A stretch of 64,000 nucleotides of DNA from contig NC_134516.1 in assembly GCF_027942865.1 (NCBI RefSeq), forward strand, positions 25,193,322-25,257,321. Direction: 5' to 3'. The notes below the pieces were generated by a model. The model ran no database searches. It saw only the letters and a list, made by a program, of their open reading frames with translations, and had not been told where the DNA came from. This DNA comes from Odontesthes bonariensis. Taxonomy: Eukaryota; Chordata; Actinopteri; Atheriniformes; Atherinopsidae. Both the position numbers and the translations under genes were made by a program. Below are positions 45,301-56,540 of the stretch, piece by piece; positions within the stretch are counted from its first letter, which is position 1; each line of letters opens with the position of its first letter.

Positions 45301-45575
45301 CAAACGCCAGCCCATTCTTTGTGCCAGTTGCGTTTGTTGCTGGAAACAAACAGATTGTGCCGTCTGGCCCCCTGCCCTCACCACCGCCGACCCGGAGAGC
45401 TTACACCCGAACGGTTGAAAAAAACAAATGCCGTCAGTGCCACCTGCCGCGCATAAAGGAAAATGGTCATGGGCAGTATTATGGGAGTATATACTGTCCC
45501 AAAAATAACAGAATGCCACTGGAAGAATGGATGGAGGAGATGAGGAGAAAGAGGGAAGAAAAAAAAATGGTGTGA
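39337..45575 (+). CDS. Large multi-exon DDE transposase-like protein (Dada-like?), unit 1
   Basis: Probable exons: 39337-39486, 39585-39671, 39759-40028, 40139-40219, 40442-40606, 40709-41247, 41348-41675, 41810-42614, 42775-42984, 43104-43384, 43505-43612, 43707-43859, 43962-44114, 44541-45575. Junctions are GT-AG and keep the conserved parts in frame; the Pro/Ser-rich exons are less certain, and an earlier exon at 38373-38400 is possible. Order of parts: basic N-terminus, small Cys motif (SCNCGFHAKK), Pro/Ser-rich repeats, Cys-rich domain (LSCPACGTQLTSYGAHKRA, then LWCSSAGCKTTY) resembling what databases call DUF6729, then the catalytic core. Candidate catalytic residues are D in LKMDSTKK, D in LLYVDCDC, the DxxH in IKLDIYHFMRR, and E in GSTSLESFHLHVNRF. 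DxxH or CxxH after the second Asp is known in MULE, hAT, P, Kolobok and Dada transposases. The last exon ends in a Cys/His motif (KCRQCHLPRIKENGHGQYYG, then IYCP). It shows no break. Confidence 0.72.
39787..39975 (+). repeat. 45-bp coding minisatellite, unit 1
   Basis: About four tandem copies of a 45-bp unit encode the 15-residue repeat PSCTVAQQPGPSSAG inside one exon. The same array is at 48717-48905. Confidence 0.85.
44165..44432. mobile_element. Intronic foldback element, unit 1
   Basis: A nearly perfect inverted repeat starts GTTCTTCTAATCAGACATAT and ends with its complement, with arms of about 115 bp and a short centre around 44285-44310. It lies in the intron before the last coding exon, and an RNA copy would form a long hairpin. 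Present identically at 53095-53362. Confidence 0.8.
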
Positions 45576-45721
45576 CATTCTTTGTCAATATGTATATAAT
45601 ATAATGTAAATAGTTTCAAAAGAAAAGAAATGTCTTCATTTACTCCTGTTCTAATTTTTCTAACTTCTTTTATTTTCTTCTTTTGTTAATATATTGTATT
45701 TATTTTACTTATACTTACTCT

Positions 45722-46247
45722 TTGGATCGGACTTGTTTGTCCAACACATCCCACGATTGGATTGAGATCTAGGAAATTTGGGGCCTTTCTATGTGGGGGC
45801 TGTTTATTCTTTGCATGTCTGCAGGGGCTTCCTCCCACAGTCTAAAGACATGCACTTAATAGATGACTAAAATGTTCATGTGAATAGTTGTTTGTCTCAG
45901 TGTACCCTGTGATGAGCTGTCTTGTCCAGAGTGTAACCAGCCACTCGCCTTAAGTCAGCTGGGACAGGCTCCAGCTCCAAAATGGCTGGTTGGATGTAAT
46001 TTGGAGGCCATGTCAACACCTTTAACTTGTTGTGTTCCTCAAACTGTTCTTGAATCATTCATGGCAGGGCGTATTATCCTGCTGCATCCCACTGCCTCTG
46101 CTGGGGGTGCATCCTGGTGCTTGCCTATATTTTTTCTGCGTCAAACACGTCAACTTTGAGGTTCACTGGCGGCCTAATATATGCACCTTTTATGAGGCAA
46201 TCTGTTAATTACTTCACCTGTCAGTGGCCAGGCTGATCGGTGTATCT
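45722..46247 (-). mobile_element. Decayed Tc1-like transposon plus inserted teleost repeat, unit 1
   Basis: The fragments CCAACACATCCCACGATTGG, TTGGAGGCCATGTCAACACC, GGCAGGGCGTATTATCCTGC and ACTTCACCTGTCAGTGGCCA follow, in order, a very common fish Tc1/mariner-type consensus. About 45800-45985 inside it matches the widespread repeat containing CCTCCCACAGTCTAAAGACA and GGGACAGGCTCCAGCTCC. Both are old debris in the 3' region of the unit. Recognition is from memory. Confidence 0.55.
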
Positions 46248-46804
46248 AAAAAATCTGTTCTAATTTTTTTAAAATTTATTTTCTTCTTCTGTTAATTTAT
46301 TGTATTTATTTTACTTATTTTGTTTTGGTTATTTATCTTTTTTTATTCTATTTTAAATTGTTTCTTGTTCTAAATTTTCTAAGTTTAAATATTTTCCATT
46401 TTTGTTTATTTATTGTATTTATTTTATTTTGGTATTTATCATTTATTTATTCTATTTCAAGTTGTTACTATTGTTCTAATATTTCCTAAATTTAAACATT
46501 TTATATATTGCTTTTATTTTATTTAGGTTATTTATCTTTTTTTTCTACTTTTAATTGTTTAATTTATTCCTGTTTTTATTGCTTCAGGTTTTCTGGTTTA
46601 ATTTCACACACTTGTTTGTGAGTGTTTGTGTGTGTGAAATTAGTAATAAATTTGTTACATTTCAGTGAGTGTCTTCAGTTTTTTCTGCAAACATGCAAAC
46701 TCATTCATAGAAGACGATTGTTGCAGTACTTAATTCAGAAATCACTTTAAAAGTACATTTAGTTACATTTGATCACACTTGGTAGTAGTTTGTGTTACAG
46801 GCGT

Positions 46805-46866
46805 CATGTTCCAATGGTGGAATCGAACCAGCGACCTTTGGATCAAGAGCCTCCTATGCTATTGTA
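46805..46866 (-). tRNA. tRNA-like remnant, unit 1
   Basis: The minus strand has a near-perfect T arm (GCTGGTTCGATTCC, B-box match) preceded by CTCTTGATCCAAAGGTC, similar to the anticodon-to-variable region of tRNA-Lys-CTT. The 5' half and the stems are degraded, so this is a pseudogene or SINE remnant. Repeated at 55735-55796. Confidence 0.45.
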
Positions 46867-47135
46867 CAGTAAAGTGTCATGTTTGGTTAGTTTTCTCAAA
46901 TGAATAGACCAGAATATGTGTTCTTTTACTTGTGATGGACAGCAGAGACACAAATAACTACAAGTTCCTTTCATTTTTTCTCATTTTCTCAAAATTTCCT
47001 CTCTTTTCCTTCATTTTTTTCCTTCTCCCTTCTTCCCCCTTCTTCCCCCTCTTTCCTTCTTCTTCCCCCCCCCAAACAGACTATTGTTCCCCAGCTTTCA
47101 TAGGGCCTGGAGACCGAGCGTCTGTATAATCTCCT

Positions 47136-47260
47136 CCAATCACGTTGGCCCATTTCCATCTTTCTCCATCTTTGCTGTCAGCCAATCACAGTAGTCCTTC
47201 TCCAACATTGCTGGGACGGACCAATCGCAGCCCAGAAGTTCCATCTTTCTGACAGCCAAT
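47136..47260 (+). promoter_or_regulatory. CCAAT-rich promoter, unit 2
   Basis: Same four CCAAT motifs as in unit 1. The upstream neighbour here is the 3' end of unit 1, so read-through between units is possible. Confidence 0.5.
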
Positions 47261-48266
47261 CACGATGCCGCTTCTCCAAAAATTCATCCCGCCGAACTTC
47301 AAATGTCTTTACCGAAAGCTGTGGAAAAAGGTAAATATATCGCTAATATCATTGTATTCTGTCAACTATCTAACTTGGTCGGTGTGAAATATGTATTATA
47401 GAGAGAAAAAAATAAATAAAAAAATACGATAACAGAAACGACTGCCGTTGCCTCCCCAGACGTTAACATTAAATTGATTTTTCATTCGCCGCCAAAAGGA
47501 AACACACTCGTTATAATACTCAGACACTCGTTATAATATTGTATTAAGTTAGCTAGGTAGCTAGGCAAATATTAATGATATATTAAAAAGAGAAATTACG
47601 GTTAAAAAGAAACGACGTTGACGTCGCATCGCCGTCGACGTGTCCAAACGTGACTTTTAGAGCCATTTTGTTTTGGCTTTTCAGTATCGTCTCCATCATC
47701 GTCACATACTGTTGCAGTCACCGTTGTGAAACTTATTTTGACCACTTTTGGACTTTTTCTATGTGCGAGTTTCCTCCAAGAGCAACGACTAACGGTAATG
47801 CTGGCCCCCTCCCCGGTTACCGGCATCGGTATAACGTATAACGAACGTATTCGTAACGTATAGCAGTATGTTAAACCTGTATAGTATTCATTTCTATTGT
47901 CACAAAAGTCTTGACTATGCACTGCTACCAGTTGATAATAAGCTACAGTACGAATTAAATCTGTCTACTGGTAGTATTCACTTCACCAAAGTCTTCAATA
48001 TGCACTGCTTCTATTAGTACTAGTTGATAATAAGCTACGGTATGATGAATGAAATCTGTGTAGTATTCACTTCTGTTGTAATAAATATATAATATGTAGA
48101 CTACTGCTCTTTGTTAATAATTAGCTGTGTGCTTGTGTGACTGTAAGAACTTGTGTGTGTGCATAAATATATGTATATTAGTAAGTTAAAAATATTGCAC
48201 ATTGTTCATATTTATGAATAAATATTAGCCGTTTTGGTATAAATATTCTTTCCCTGTTAATGGCAG

Positions 48267-51200
48267 ATGGCTTGCAAACAAAAAAAGCACAGGGCCATGG
48301 GAGAGGAGGAGTGGATACGCCGCCTTCGTAGATTTGCTGCCTCAGGCGTTTGGCCCTCTGAGGCAGGAAACAGACCAGCACCTCGGCAGAAAAAGTGGCA
48401 TGATCTGTATCTGAAGGTAAACCTGGACAGAGTGATATGTGTATCATATTAAATGTAAAGCTATGACATATTTAAACGGAACACCTTCTTATTCGCTGTC
48501 AAACATTAATACAGATTGAGAAATGCCCAATGCAGACGAGGGGACAAATGTCACTGTTTGGAGGTGCACAGAGCTGTAACTGTGGTTTCCATGCAAAGAA
48601 GGTATCAGAAGTTTCTCATATAATTATGACGTGCTGGTGTTGAATTCTGTAGTATTACAATTTTTTCATCTTCTCTGTGAACCTGTAGCCTTCCAGTTCG
48701 CTCCCTGACTCAGGACCCTCATGTACAGTGGCACAGCAGCCAGGGCCTTCATCTGCTGGACCTTCATGCACGGTGGCACAGCAGCCAGGGCCTTCATCTG
48801 CTGGACCTTCATGTACGGTGGCACAGCAGCCAGGGCCTTCATCTGCTGGACCTTCATGTACGGTGGCACAGCAGCCAGGGCTGTCATCTGCTGGGACCGT
48901 ACAGTCAGGACCCTCACCTGCTGGTGAACCTAGAAGGCCCCTTTTGACTTTGGCATCAGTAAGTAATGAGGATTTACTTATGCTGATATTTATCTTGATG
49001 TTATTAATATACTCAACTATAAAAAATGTACAAAGCCCCAGTGAAGGTCATTTTTTTCTTTTTGTCAGTTTACAAAGCCACGGTTTGGTGGCTCTCATGG
49101 TGCCATGTTGAAGCCAAACCTAAGTTCGGCTGGGAAGCGTTCATCTAAGGTAATGTAAAGAGAATGATACATAGACTGACTTTGATTTTAAAAAACATAC
49201 ACTGTTATTGTTTTCATGTAGCAGTAACTATAGTGGGACTTTCATGCATCCGTTTCATGTTGAAATGATCTGGTTTTATTGACTGCTATACCAATAATGG
49301 ATAGATTCATTCATTCATTCGTTATCATCTAAGGTTATCCTATATTGTGAACTGTGCCTTTATTCCCTCAGACCTCTGACATATCCAGCCTCATCATCAG
49401 CCCACCCAAAAGAACATTGTCACCGCCTGGCCGCAGTTCCAAGTTGTTCCTGCAAACTGTCTCTCCTCTGTCTCTTCCTCCCTCTCCTGTTCCTGTATCA
49501 CCAGCTCCTTCCATTCTGCCCTCCACTGCTACAGTTGTAAGAAGATATTCTACTACACTTGAAACAGGAACTGCTCTTAAGTAGATTGTTATCATATCTA
49601 TGTATTTACCTTATTTTATTTTATTTTACATAAAATAGGAAGTGTCATCTGCCACCTCCTCCTGTGTATCCTCTGGAACCCCCTCTGCTCCTCTCACCTC
49701 GCCATTTCCTGAAAATATGGAGATTCCACACGTTTCAGATGCTGCCTGGCTGCCCACAAAGCTGCTGAAGACAATACCACCGCAAGACCAGAAGTGGATT
49801 TCAGCAGCCCTGTGGAAGAACCAGCGTCTGCGCACAGACCTAAAACTGTGGTATGATCCACCAGAGCCGTCCCTTATTTATCATCAAGTCCCCACTCCAG
49901 AGCGCTTTTTCCATCACCGGCTTCTCTTGTGGATGCCATACCATCTGTGGAAGGTCAGGCTGTCCTGTCCTGCTTGTGGCACACAGCTCACAAGCTATGG
50001 AGCTCACAAGAGAGCCCGACACATTCTGGATGTGGACAGGTATTACCTGATGATCACCGAGACTCTCTGGTGCAGTTCAGCTGGTTGCAAGACAACATAT
50101 CTTTCCTCCAGCAAGACAGTCTTGGACCAGCTGGACTTGGCTCACAGGCTGGAGTTCAGATTGATTCTGACTCGAAAGTAAGTATACGTAGATAATTTTG
50201 CCTTAGTTTGTTATCAAGAAATTAGAAGGTTTTGATGTTTGTCTCATTCGGTCTCTCGTTTCCTTTGTTTTATACAGATTCGCTTGTGATGTGCGGGTGA
50301 TCCGTTTCCTGAGGGAGAGGGCCCTTGGAAACAGTCCCACCCGCTTGGTCAGACAGCTGAGGGAGAACCACAGCGAGGAATGGCTTAAGCGCCTCTGCCG
50401 TTACCTTGGAGCTTGCTCTGACTTTGCTGCCAGGCCAAGCCTTTTTCCCGTAACATTCCAGGATCCCCCTGAGCCTGTGGATGTTCCATCGCACCGATGG
50501 ATGCTGGCTGTGTATGGGCGGGACATTTTGTGCAGGCTGGACCACATCAAAGCCAGCATAACGTCCACCTTTGGCAGTATCCTAAAAATGGACTCCACAA
50601 AGAAGGTAAGTATTTTAACTGCTAATGCTGTGAAATTCAGTAAATACATGTAAAATAAATACATAATTATAACCCTGATGTTCAGATACAAATTCAACAA
50701 TTTATTTAGGCATTCACTGTGTTTTCTGTGCTATTGCAGATCACCAAGAAGCTCTCAGGCACTGCTAAGGGGACAGCCTTGTGGCTTACTTCTGTAAGCA
50801 ATGAGAGAGGGCAAATCCTGATCAGTGTCCTGTCTGCTCAGGAGGGTCCTGCCCTGGACAGAATGGCAACTGGCCTCATCTCCAGGTACAGTAATGCCGG
50901 AGTGGCTCCACCTCAGCTGCTGTACGTCGATTGTGACTGTTGTCGGGAGGGCAGAGGACAGACCAAACTGAAGGAGAGATTTGGTGGGTGGCCAGACCTC
51001 ATAATCAAGCTGGACATTTACCATTTTATGCGCCGACTGGCATCAGGGTGTACAAAGGATGCTCATCCTTTGTACCCTGTCTTCATGGCGAAGCTGTCGA
51101 GCTGCATCTTCGAGTGGGACAGAGGAGATGTTGCCTTGCTGCGTCAGGCCAAGCGGGAGCAGCTGAGACAGGAAGGCATCCCTGGCATCACTGACACTCT

Positions 51201-54200
51201 CGTCGATCAGCGCATCAGCAAAGACGAGCTGGCACTGCACTGCAGGAGGCAGACAAGAGGAGAGCGGCAGACATTGGGGATGATTGAGCAGCTCCTCAAT
51301 GAACTGATGGGGGCAAAGGGCAGGGATTTTCTTGGTGTCCCTCTTTTGGACCACGAAAGGATGCAGCACATCTGGCAAGTCCAACAGAGGCACGTGAAGT
51401 GCATACAGGACGAACCAGGTGTGCTGCTTTACACCAAGACTGGTACCACCACCAAGGCAGGCATTGTCCTGCCAAACTACAGGTGTGCCAGAGGGTCCAC
51501 ATCGTTGGAATCCTTTCACCTCCATGTGAACAGGTTCATTCCAGGTCAGTATGAATCATTATTCATCAGTAAGATTCTTTAACATCGCAATTCTGTTGTT
51601 TGTCATTACCATTACCCTGGAAACAGTGGCACAATTAATAATTTTCAGATGACCAAACACAACAAATAAATGTATCATCGTGTTTACCTTTCTACTATCT
51701 TAAGGAACGAGTGCCAACAGTTTAAATTTCCAGCTGTACCTCCTGGAAGGACTGAACAGGTGGAACCAGGACCGAGAAGCTGCATCTCTAGCAGTCAAGC
51801 CTGCCCCCCTGCTGAGTTATTCTGGAGACCTTGTTCACTGCGTCAACACCCTCAGTGTCAAGGTCTTTGGAAGGCACCTTGTCCCGTCCTTTCAGCCACC
51901 TGCTGTTTACACTGGTAAGTTTAAGCTTTTCATCCTGATGAAGCTATTTGCTATATTTACTATATATTCATCTTTTTAATGCATTTTCTGAAAGTGAATT
52001 TTCCACCCTCTATTGTTCTCTCACCTGTCCCAGGTGAGCTTCTTGGCATGGACTACCTGTACAGCCAGACCGGAAAGGCCTTGCAGGATGTACATCCTGA
52101 CTCAGAGGAAACTGAGGCCCTGCTGGAAGATGTAGGCACTGAGGAGGAGCTGGAAGATGAGGGGTTTGAAGAAAGTGGGTTAGACCCCACCGTAGAGCTG
52201 CTGGACCTGTCTGATCCAGCCCCTGTCACCACCAGCTCGACTCCAACTCCCACCTCTCTCCAGCCCTCCCCTAGTCCGGCTGTTTCCACCTTGACAGCAC
52301 CTGAGCAACAACTGGTAATAATTATAGAATTATAATTATAGTAAATAAATACATACTAATAAAGTAATTATGCAAAAAGATGAAGTCCAATTGAATGCAT
52401 TTTTATAATCACCTTTTTGTATTACATTTTACAGCCTGTGCATGAGTCCACACTCTCTGATCCATCAGCTACCTGCTCTGCTCCTGCTCTCCACACTTCC
52501 ACCAGCCTCCCAGCAAGTACGCCTGCCGAACTGTCACAGCTGGTAAGTGTTCTTATTATGTGACATATCATTTGTTGCACTTGTAATATGATGTAATATG
52601 TTTTTTCTTATTTTTTATTTCTATTTTTTTTTTCAGCTGTCCTCTGGCCAGTCAGCCACTATCACCAGTGCAGCCTCTGCCCTTCCTCTCTCCACCGCCT
52701 TCAGAATGACTACCTCTGCTGCTGCAGCTGCAGCTACAGCTGGGTCAAAAATGGCCACCGCCACCCCAGCAGCCCCTGAGAAACAACTGGTTAGTCTTTT
52801 TGCATCAAAAAGGTGTCAGTGGTCTTAATGTCCTGCTTGTCAATGTATTATATATCACTGATATTAATAATTGTCTTATTACATTTAACAGATTGAGCAC
52901 ATCCTGTCCTCTGGACCAACAGCTGTCACCTCCAGAACAGCCTCTGCCCCCCCCCTTAACATCCAACCAGCCACTCTCCCCACAGCAACTGTTGGTCCCT
53001 CTGGGGCACATACCTTGGCTCCAGCAGCACCTGTGGAACAGGCGGTAAGTCTTAGTTCAGTGAAGTTCATTAAGACTTAATTTAATAATCACCAATGTTC
53101 TTCTAATCAGACATATGGATATGGATCAGTGTTTTTGTGTTACCTTGACATGTTTTGACTGCATCTGATGTCTTCCTCAGAAGAGTCACCTGATGTTGCT
53201 GTGATGTGTCACACCAGCTGATGTTACACAGAAAATCAGCTGAGAAGACACATCACAGCAACATCAGGTGACTCTTCTGAGGAAGACATCAGATGCAGTC
53301 AAAACATGTCAAGGTAACACAAAAACACTGATCCATATCCATATGTCTGATTAGAAGAACATCCTACAGTAGTTGGTAAGTGTTTTGTGACTGTTGGACT
53401 GTGACAGCTGTACTTTTCTAGTTGTGTTATTGTGTTTTAATTTTGATGTATACTCCTACCTCTTTTCCAGGCTGTTGATGAGCGTGGCATCCCAGGGATG
53501 GACAGAGTGGATAGCCTGGCAGAATATTTGGTGGGTCTGAGGACAGAAACTGGTCAAACAATGAGCAATCAGCAGGCCAGTACAATAGTAGCACTGTGGC
53601 AGAACCTTCTGCCGTACGACCAGCAACGGGTGGCATATGCTGCACGTCATCAGGTGCGCCTTACCACAGGACGTTTCAGGTGCTCTAAAAAGAGACCTGA
53701 ATTTACACCTGGTGTGGAGAGCACAACACGCTGCGTTTTAGCATCCTCAGGATCTCCTGCCCAGTGGCCAGACTGTAGTCGCCTTGTAGAGTCCATATGT
53801 GTCAAGCTGTGTAACATTCACAAGAGCCCCAAAAAACAGGGCACTTCCAGCCTGACAAGATGGACTTTGATTTTGACTGACTACAGCAAGATCAGGCAGC
53901 TGGTTCTGGGGAATGCCACAGTGATGCAGAGCACTACTCTGCAGTTGTTTGATATTAATCAAACAACACTGACTCAGTGGCACAATAAGAGACTGAAGAG
54001 GCAGGACAGTGGCATTCTGCTGCAAGGGGTCAACCTGCCTGACTCTGTCCCCATTGCTGCGAGGCCTCTGCCACTTGCGCAAGTGCGCCCTCCTGCTGTA
54101 CCTCCACGGCCTGGTCCCCACCATCAGTACCACTTGCCCCGCAGTACAGTTGGACAGGCAGTGGATAAGCGGAGGTCAGCAGCTCAAAGGCAGTTATTCA

Positions 54201-54505
54201 TTCAGCCACCACCTCCAGCTCCTGTTCTTTCAAACGCCAGCCCATTCTTTGTGCCAGTTGCGTTTGTTGCTGGAAACAAACAGATTGTGCCGTCTGGCCC
54301 CCTGCCCTCACCACCGCCGACCCGGAGAGCTTACACCCGAACGGTTGAAAAAAACAAATGCCGTCAGTGCCACCTGCCGCGCATAAAGGAAAATGGTCAT
54401 GGGCAGTATTATGGGAGTATATACTGTCCCAAAAATAACAGAATGCCACTGGAAGAATGGATGGAGGAGATGAGGAGAAAGAGGGAAGAAAAAAAAATGG
54501 TGTGA
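48267..54505 (+). CDS. Large multi-exon DDE transposase-like protein (Dada-like?), unit 2
   Basis: Exons are those of the unit 1 gene shifted by 8930 (first exon 48267-48416, last coding exon 53471-54505), with identical deduced protein pieces in every exon. Key exons are the Cys-rich domain at 49639-50177, first catalytic Asp near 50590, second Asp and DxxH at about 50925-51025, and Glu near 51505. With both genes open and identical there is no sign of decay since the pair formed. It could be transcribed alone or after read-through from unit 1. The family assignment carries the same caution as for unit 1. Confidence 0.72.
48717..48905 (+). repeat. 45-bp coding minisatellite, unit 2
   Basis: Same 15-residue repeat array as at 39787-39975, with the same repeat number. 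Minisatellites usually vary quickly, so equality here supports very recent duplication or an assembly duplicate. Confidence 0.85.
53095..53362. mobile_element. Intronic foldback element, unit 2
   Basis: Identical to 44165-44432. Confidence 0.8.
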
Positions 54506-54651
54506 CATTCTTTGTCAATATGTATATAATATAATGTAAATAGTTTCAAAAGAAAAGAAATGTCTTCATTTACTCCTGTTCTAATTTTTCTAACTTCTTT
54601 TATTTTCTTCTTTTGTTAATATATTGTATTTATTTTACTTATACTTACTCT

Positions 54652-55177
54652 TTGGATCGGACTTGTTTGTCCAACACATCCCACGATTGGATTGAGATCT
54701 AGGAAATTTGGGGCCTTTCTATGTGGGGGCTGTTTATTCTTTGCATGTCTGCAGGGGCTTCCTCCCACAGTCTAAAGACATGCACTTAATAGATGACTAA
54801 AATGTTCATGTGAATAGTTGTTTGTCTCAGTGTACCCTGTGATGAGCTGTCTTGTCCAGAGTGTAACCAGCCACTCGCCTTAAGTCAGCTGGGACAGGCT
54901 CCAGCTCCAAAATGGCTGGTTGGATGTAATTTGGAGGCCATGTCAACACCTTTAACTTGTTGTGTTCCTCAAACTGTTCTTGAATCATTCATGGCAGGGC
55001 GTATTATCCTGCTGCATCCCACTGCCTCTGCTGGGGGTGCATCCTGGTGCTTGCCTATATTTTTTCTGCGTCAAACACGTCAACTTTGAGGTTCACTGGC
55101 GGCCTAATATATGCACCTTTTATGAGGCAATCTGTTAATTACTTCACCTGTCAGTGGCCAGGCTGATCGGTGTATCT
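54652..55177 (-). mobile_element. Decayed Tc1-like transposon plus inserted teleost repeat, unit 2
   Basis: Identical to 45722-46247. Confidence 0.55.
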
Positions 55178-55734
55178 AAAAAATCTGTTCTAATTTTTTT
55201 AAAATTTATTTTCTTCTTCTGTTAATTTATTGTATTTATTTTACTTATTTTGTTTTGGTTATTTATCTTTTTTTATTCTATTTTAAATTGTTTCTTGTTC
55301 TAAATTTTCTAAGTTTAAATATTTTCCATTTTTGTTTATTTATTGTATTTATTTTATTTTGGTATTTATCATTTATTTATTCTATTTCAAGTTGTTACTA
55401 TTGTTCTAATATTTCCTAAATTTAAACATTTTATATATTGCTTTTATTTTATTTAGGTTATTTATCTTTTTTTTCTACTTTTAATTGTTTAATTTATTCC
55501 TGTTTTTATTGCTTCAGGTTTTCTGGTTTAATTTCACACACTTGTTTGTGAGTGTTTGTGTGTGTGAAATTAGTAATAAATTTGTTACATTTCAGTGAGT
55601 GTCTTCAGTTTTTTCTGCAAACATGCAAACTCATTCATAGAAGACGATTGTTGCAGTACTTAATTCAGAAATCACTTTAAAAGTACATTTAGTTACATTT
55701 GATCACACTTGGTAGTAGTTTGTGTTACAGGCGT

Positions 55735-55796
55735 CATGTTCCAATGGTGGAATCGAACCAGCGACCTTTGGATCAAGAGCCTCCTATGCTATTGTA
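55735..55796 (-). tRNA. tRNA-like remnant, unit 2
   Basis: Identical to 46805-46866. Confidence 0.45.
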
Positions 55797-56020
55797 CAGT
55801 AAAGTGTCATGTTTGGTTAGTTTTCTCAAATGAATAGACCAGAATATGTGTTCTTTTACTTGTGATGGACAGCAGAGACACAAATAACTACAAGTTCCTT
55901 TCATTTTTTCTCATTTTCTCAAAATTTCCTCTCTTTTCCTTCATTTTTTTCCTTCTCCCTTCTTCCCCCTTCTTCCCCCTCTTTCCTTCTTCTTCCCCCC
56001 CCCAAACAGACTATTGTTCC

Positions 56021-56093
56021 CCAGCTTTAGCGGAGTTGGTAGAGCATCAGACTTTTAATCTGAGGGTCCAGGGTTCAAGTCCCTGTTCAGGTG
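56021..56093 (+). pseudogene. tRNA-Lys (UUU) with abnormal 5' end
   Basis: From about 56033 the sequence is a good tRNA-Lys: anticodon arm with CTTTTAA (anticodon TTT), variable loop and T arm GGGTTCAAGTCCC. The A-box (TAGCGGAGTTGG) and B-box still fit consensus. The 5' acceptor strand that should pair with TTCAGGT is missing; the bases there (CCCCAGCTT) belong to the end of the 8.9-kb unit. The D stem is also broken. No T run follows closely. Not expected to give a functional tRNA. Confidence 0.75.
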
Positions 56094-56357
56094 TAGAAAT
56101 GTAATCTCCCACTTAACCTGTACTTCCCTCTATGCCTGCACTCTGTTTCTACACTGTCTCCTCTGACAGAGCCTGGCTGATGCTTTTCCTTCTATGTAGC
56201 TTTGCTGTTAGCTGCATCGTTATATCCTCATTCGTAAGTTATATAAATTATAGAATTTTTAAATATAAACTATAGAAATCACCTTAAATACGCCAGCTGC
56301 AGAGTGTTGATCACATTCACTGAAACTACAACAGGTTAAGCTCTAGCCAGCTCTCTG

Positions 56358-56420
56358 GTAAAATAGGGGAAACGTATGGTTCCAGCACCTATATAACATA
56401 TATTTGTCACAGGGACTGTG
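56358..56420 (+). promoter_or_regulatory. Conserved 5' flank of 5S rRNA genes
   Basis: The 60 bp before the first 5S gene (TAAAATAGGGGAAACGTATG through CACAGGGACTGTG) is repeated almost exactly before the truncated 5S gene (57251-57313). It contains TATATAACATATAT about 20-35 bp upstream of the gene. Conservation of only this flank suggests an external Pol III promoter element or an old tandem 5S spacer. Confidence 0.55.
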
Positions 56421-56540
56421 GCTTACGGCCACTCCGCCCTGAACACGCCCGATCTCGTCCGATCTCGGAAGCCAAGCAGGGTCGGGCCTGGTTAGTACTT
56501 GGATGGGAGACCGCTTGGGAATACCAGGTGCTGTAAGCTT
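56421..56540 (+). rRNA. 5S ribosomal RNA
   Basis: Full-length 120-nt 5S gene from GCTTACGGCC to GCTGTAAGCTT. The internal control region is intact (A box AAGCCAAGCAGGGTCGGG; C box GGATGGGAGACCG), and it is followed by a T run (TTTTTT) as Pol III terminator. A few changes from the vertebrate consensus (for example ACTCCGCC for ACACCACC, CGCTTGGG for CGCCTGGG) suggest a variant or slightly decayed copy. Confidence 0.93.

Larger units (their letters stand above)
38165..47094 (+). mobile_element. 8930-bp transposon-like unit, first of an identical tandem pair
   Basis: The unit starts CTTTCATAGGGCC (38165) and the same 13 bases recur at 47095. The sequence then repeats with a constant offset of 8930, and every ORF on both strands is repeated unchanged. 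CTTT stands at all three junctions (38165, 47095, 56025), so it is either a 4-bp target duplication or recombination microhomology. I see no clear terminal inverted repeat. The unit encodes a multi-exon DDE-type protein and carries older decayed repeats in its 3' part. Confidence 0.85.
47095..56024 (+). mobile_element. 8930-bp transposon-like unit, second of an identical tandem pair
   Basis: Head-to-tail repeat of 38165-47094, with no difference found in any stretch I compared. It begins exactly where the first unit ends, sharing a single CTTT at 47095-47098. Its right end (GTTCCCCAG) abuts CTTTAGCGGAGTTGG, the A-box region of a tRNA-Lys gene. Confidence 0.85.

Noticed and set aside
39337-45575. 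Interpretation as a KDZ (Kyakuja-Dileera-Zisupton) element
   Set aside because: The Cys-rich N-terminal domain is reminiscent, but the DxxH motif after the second Asp and the small-RNA context fit Dada better. Not excluded without a profile search.
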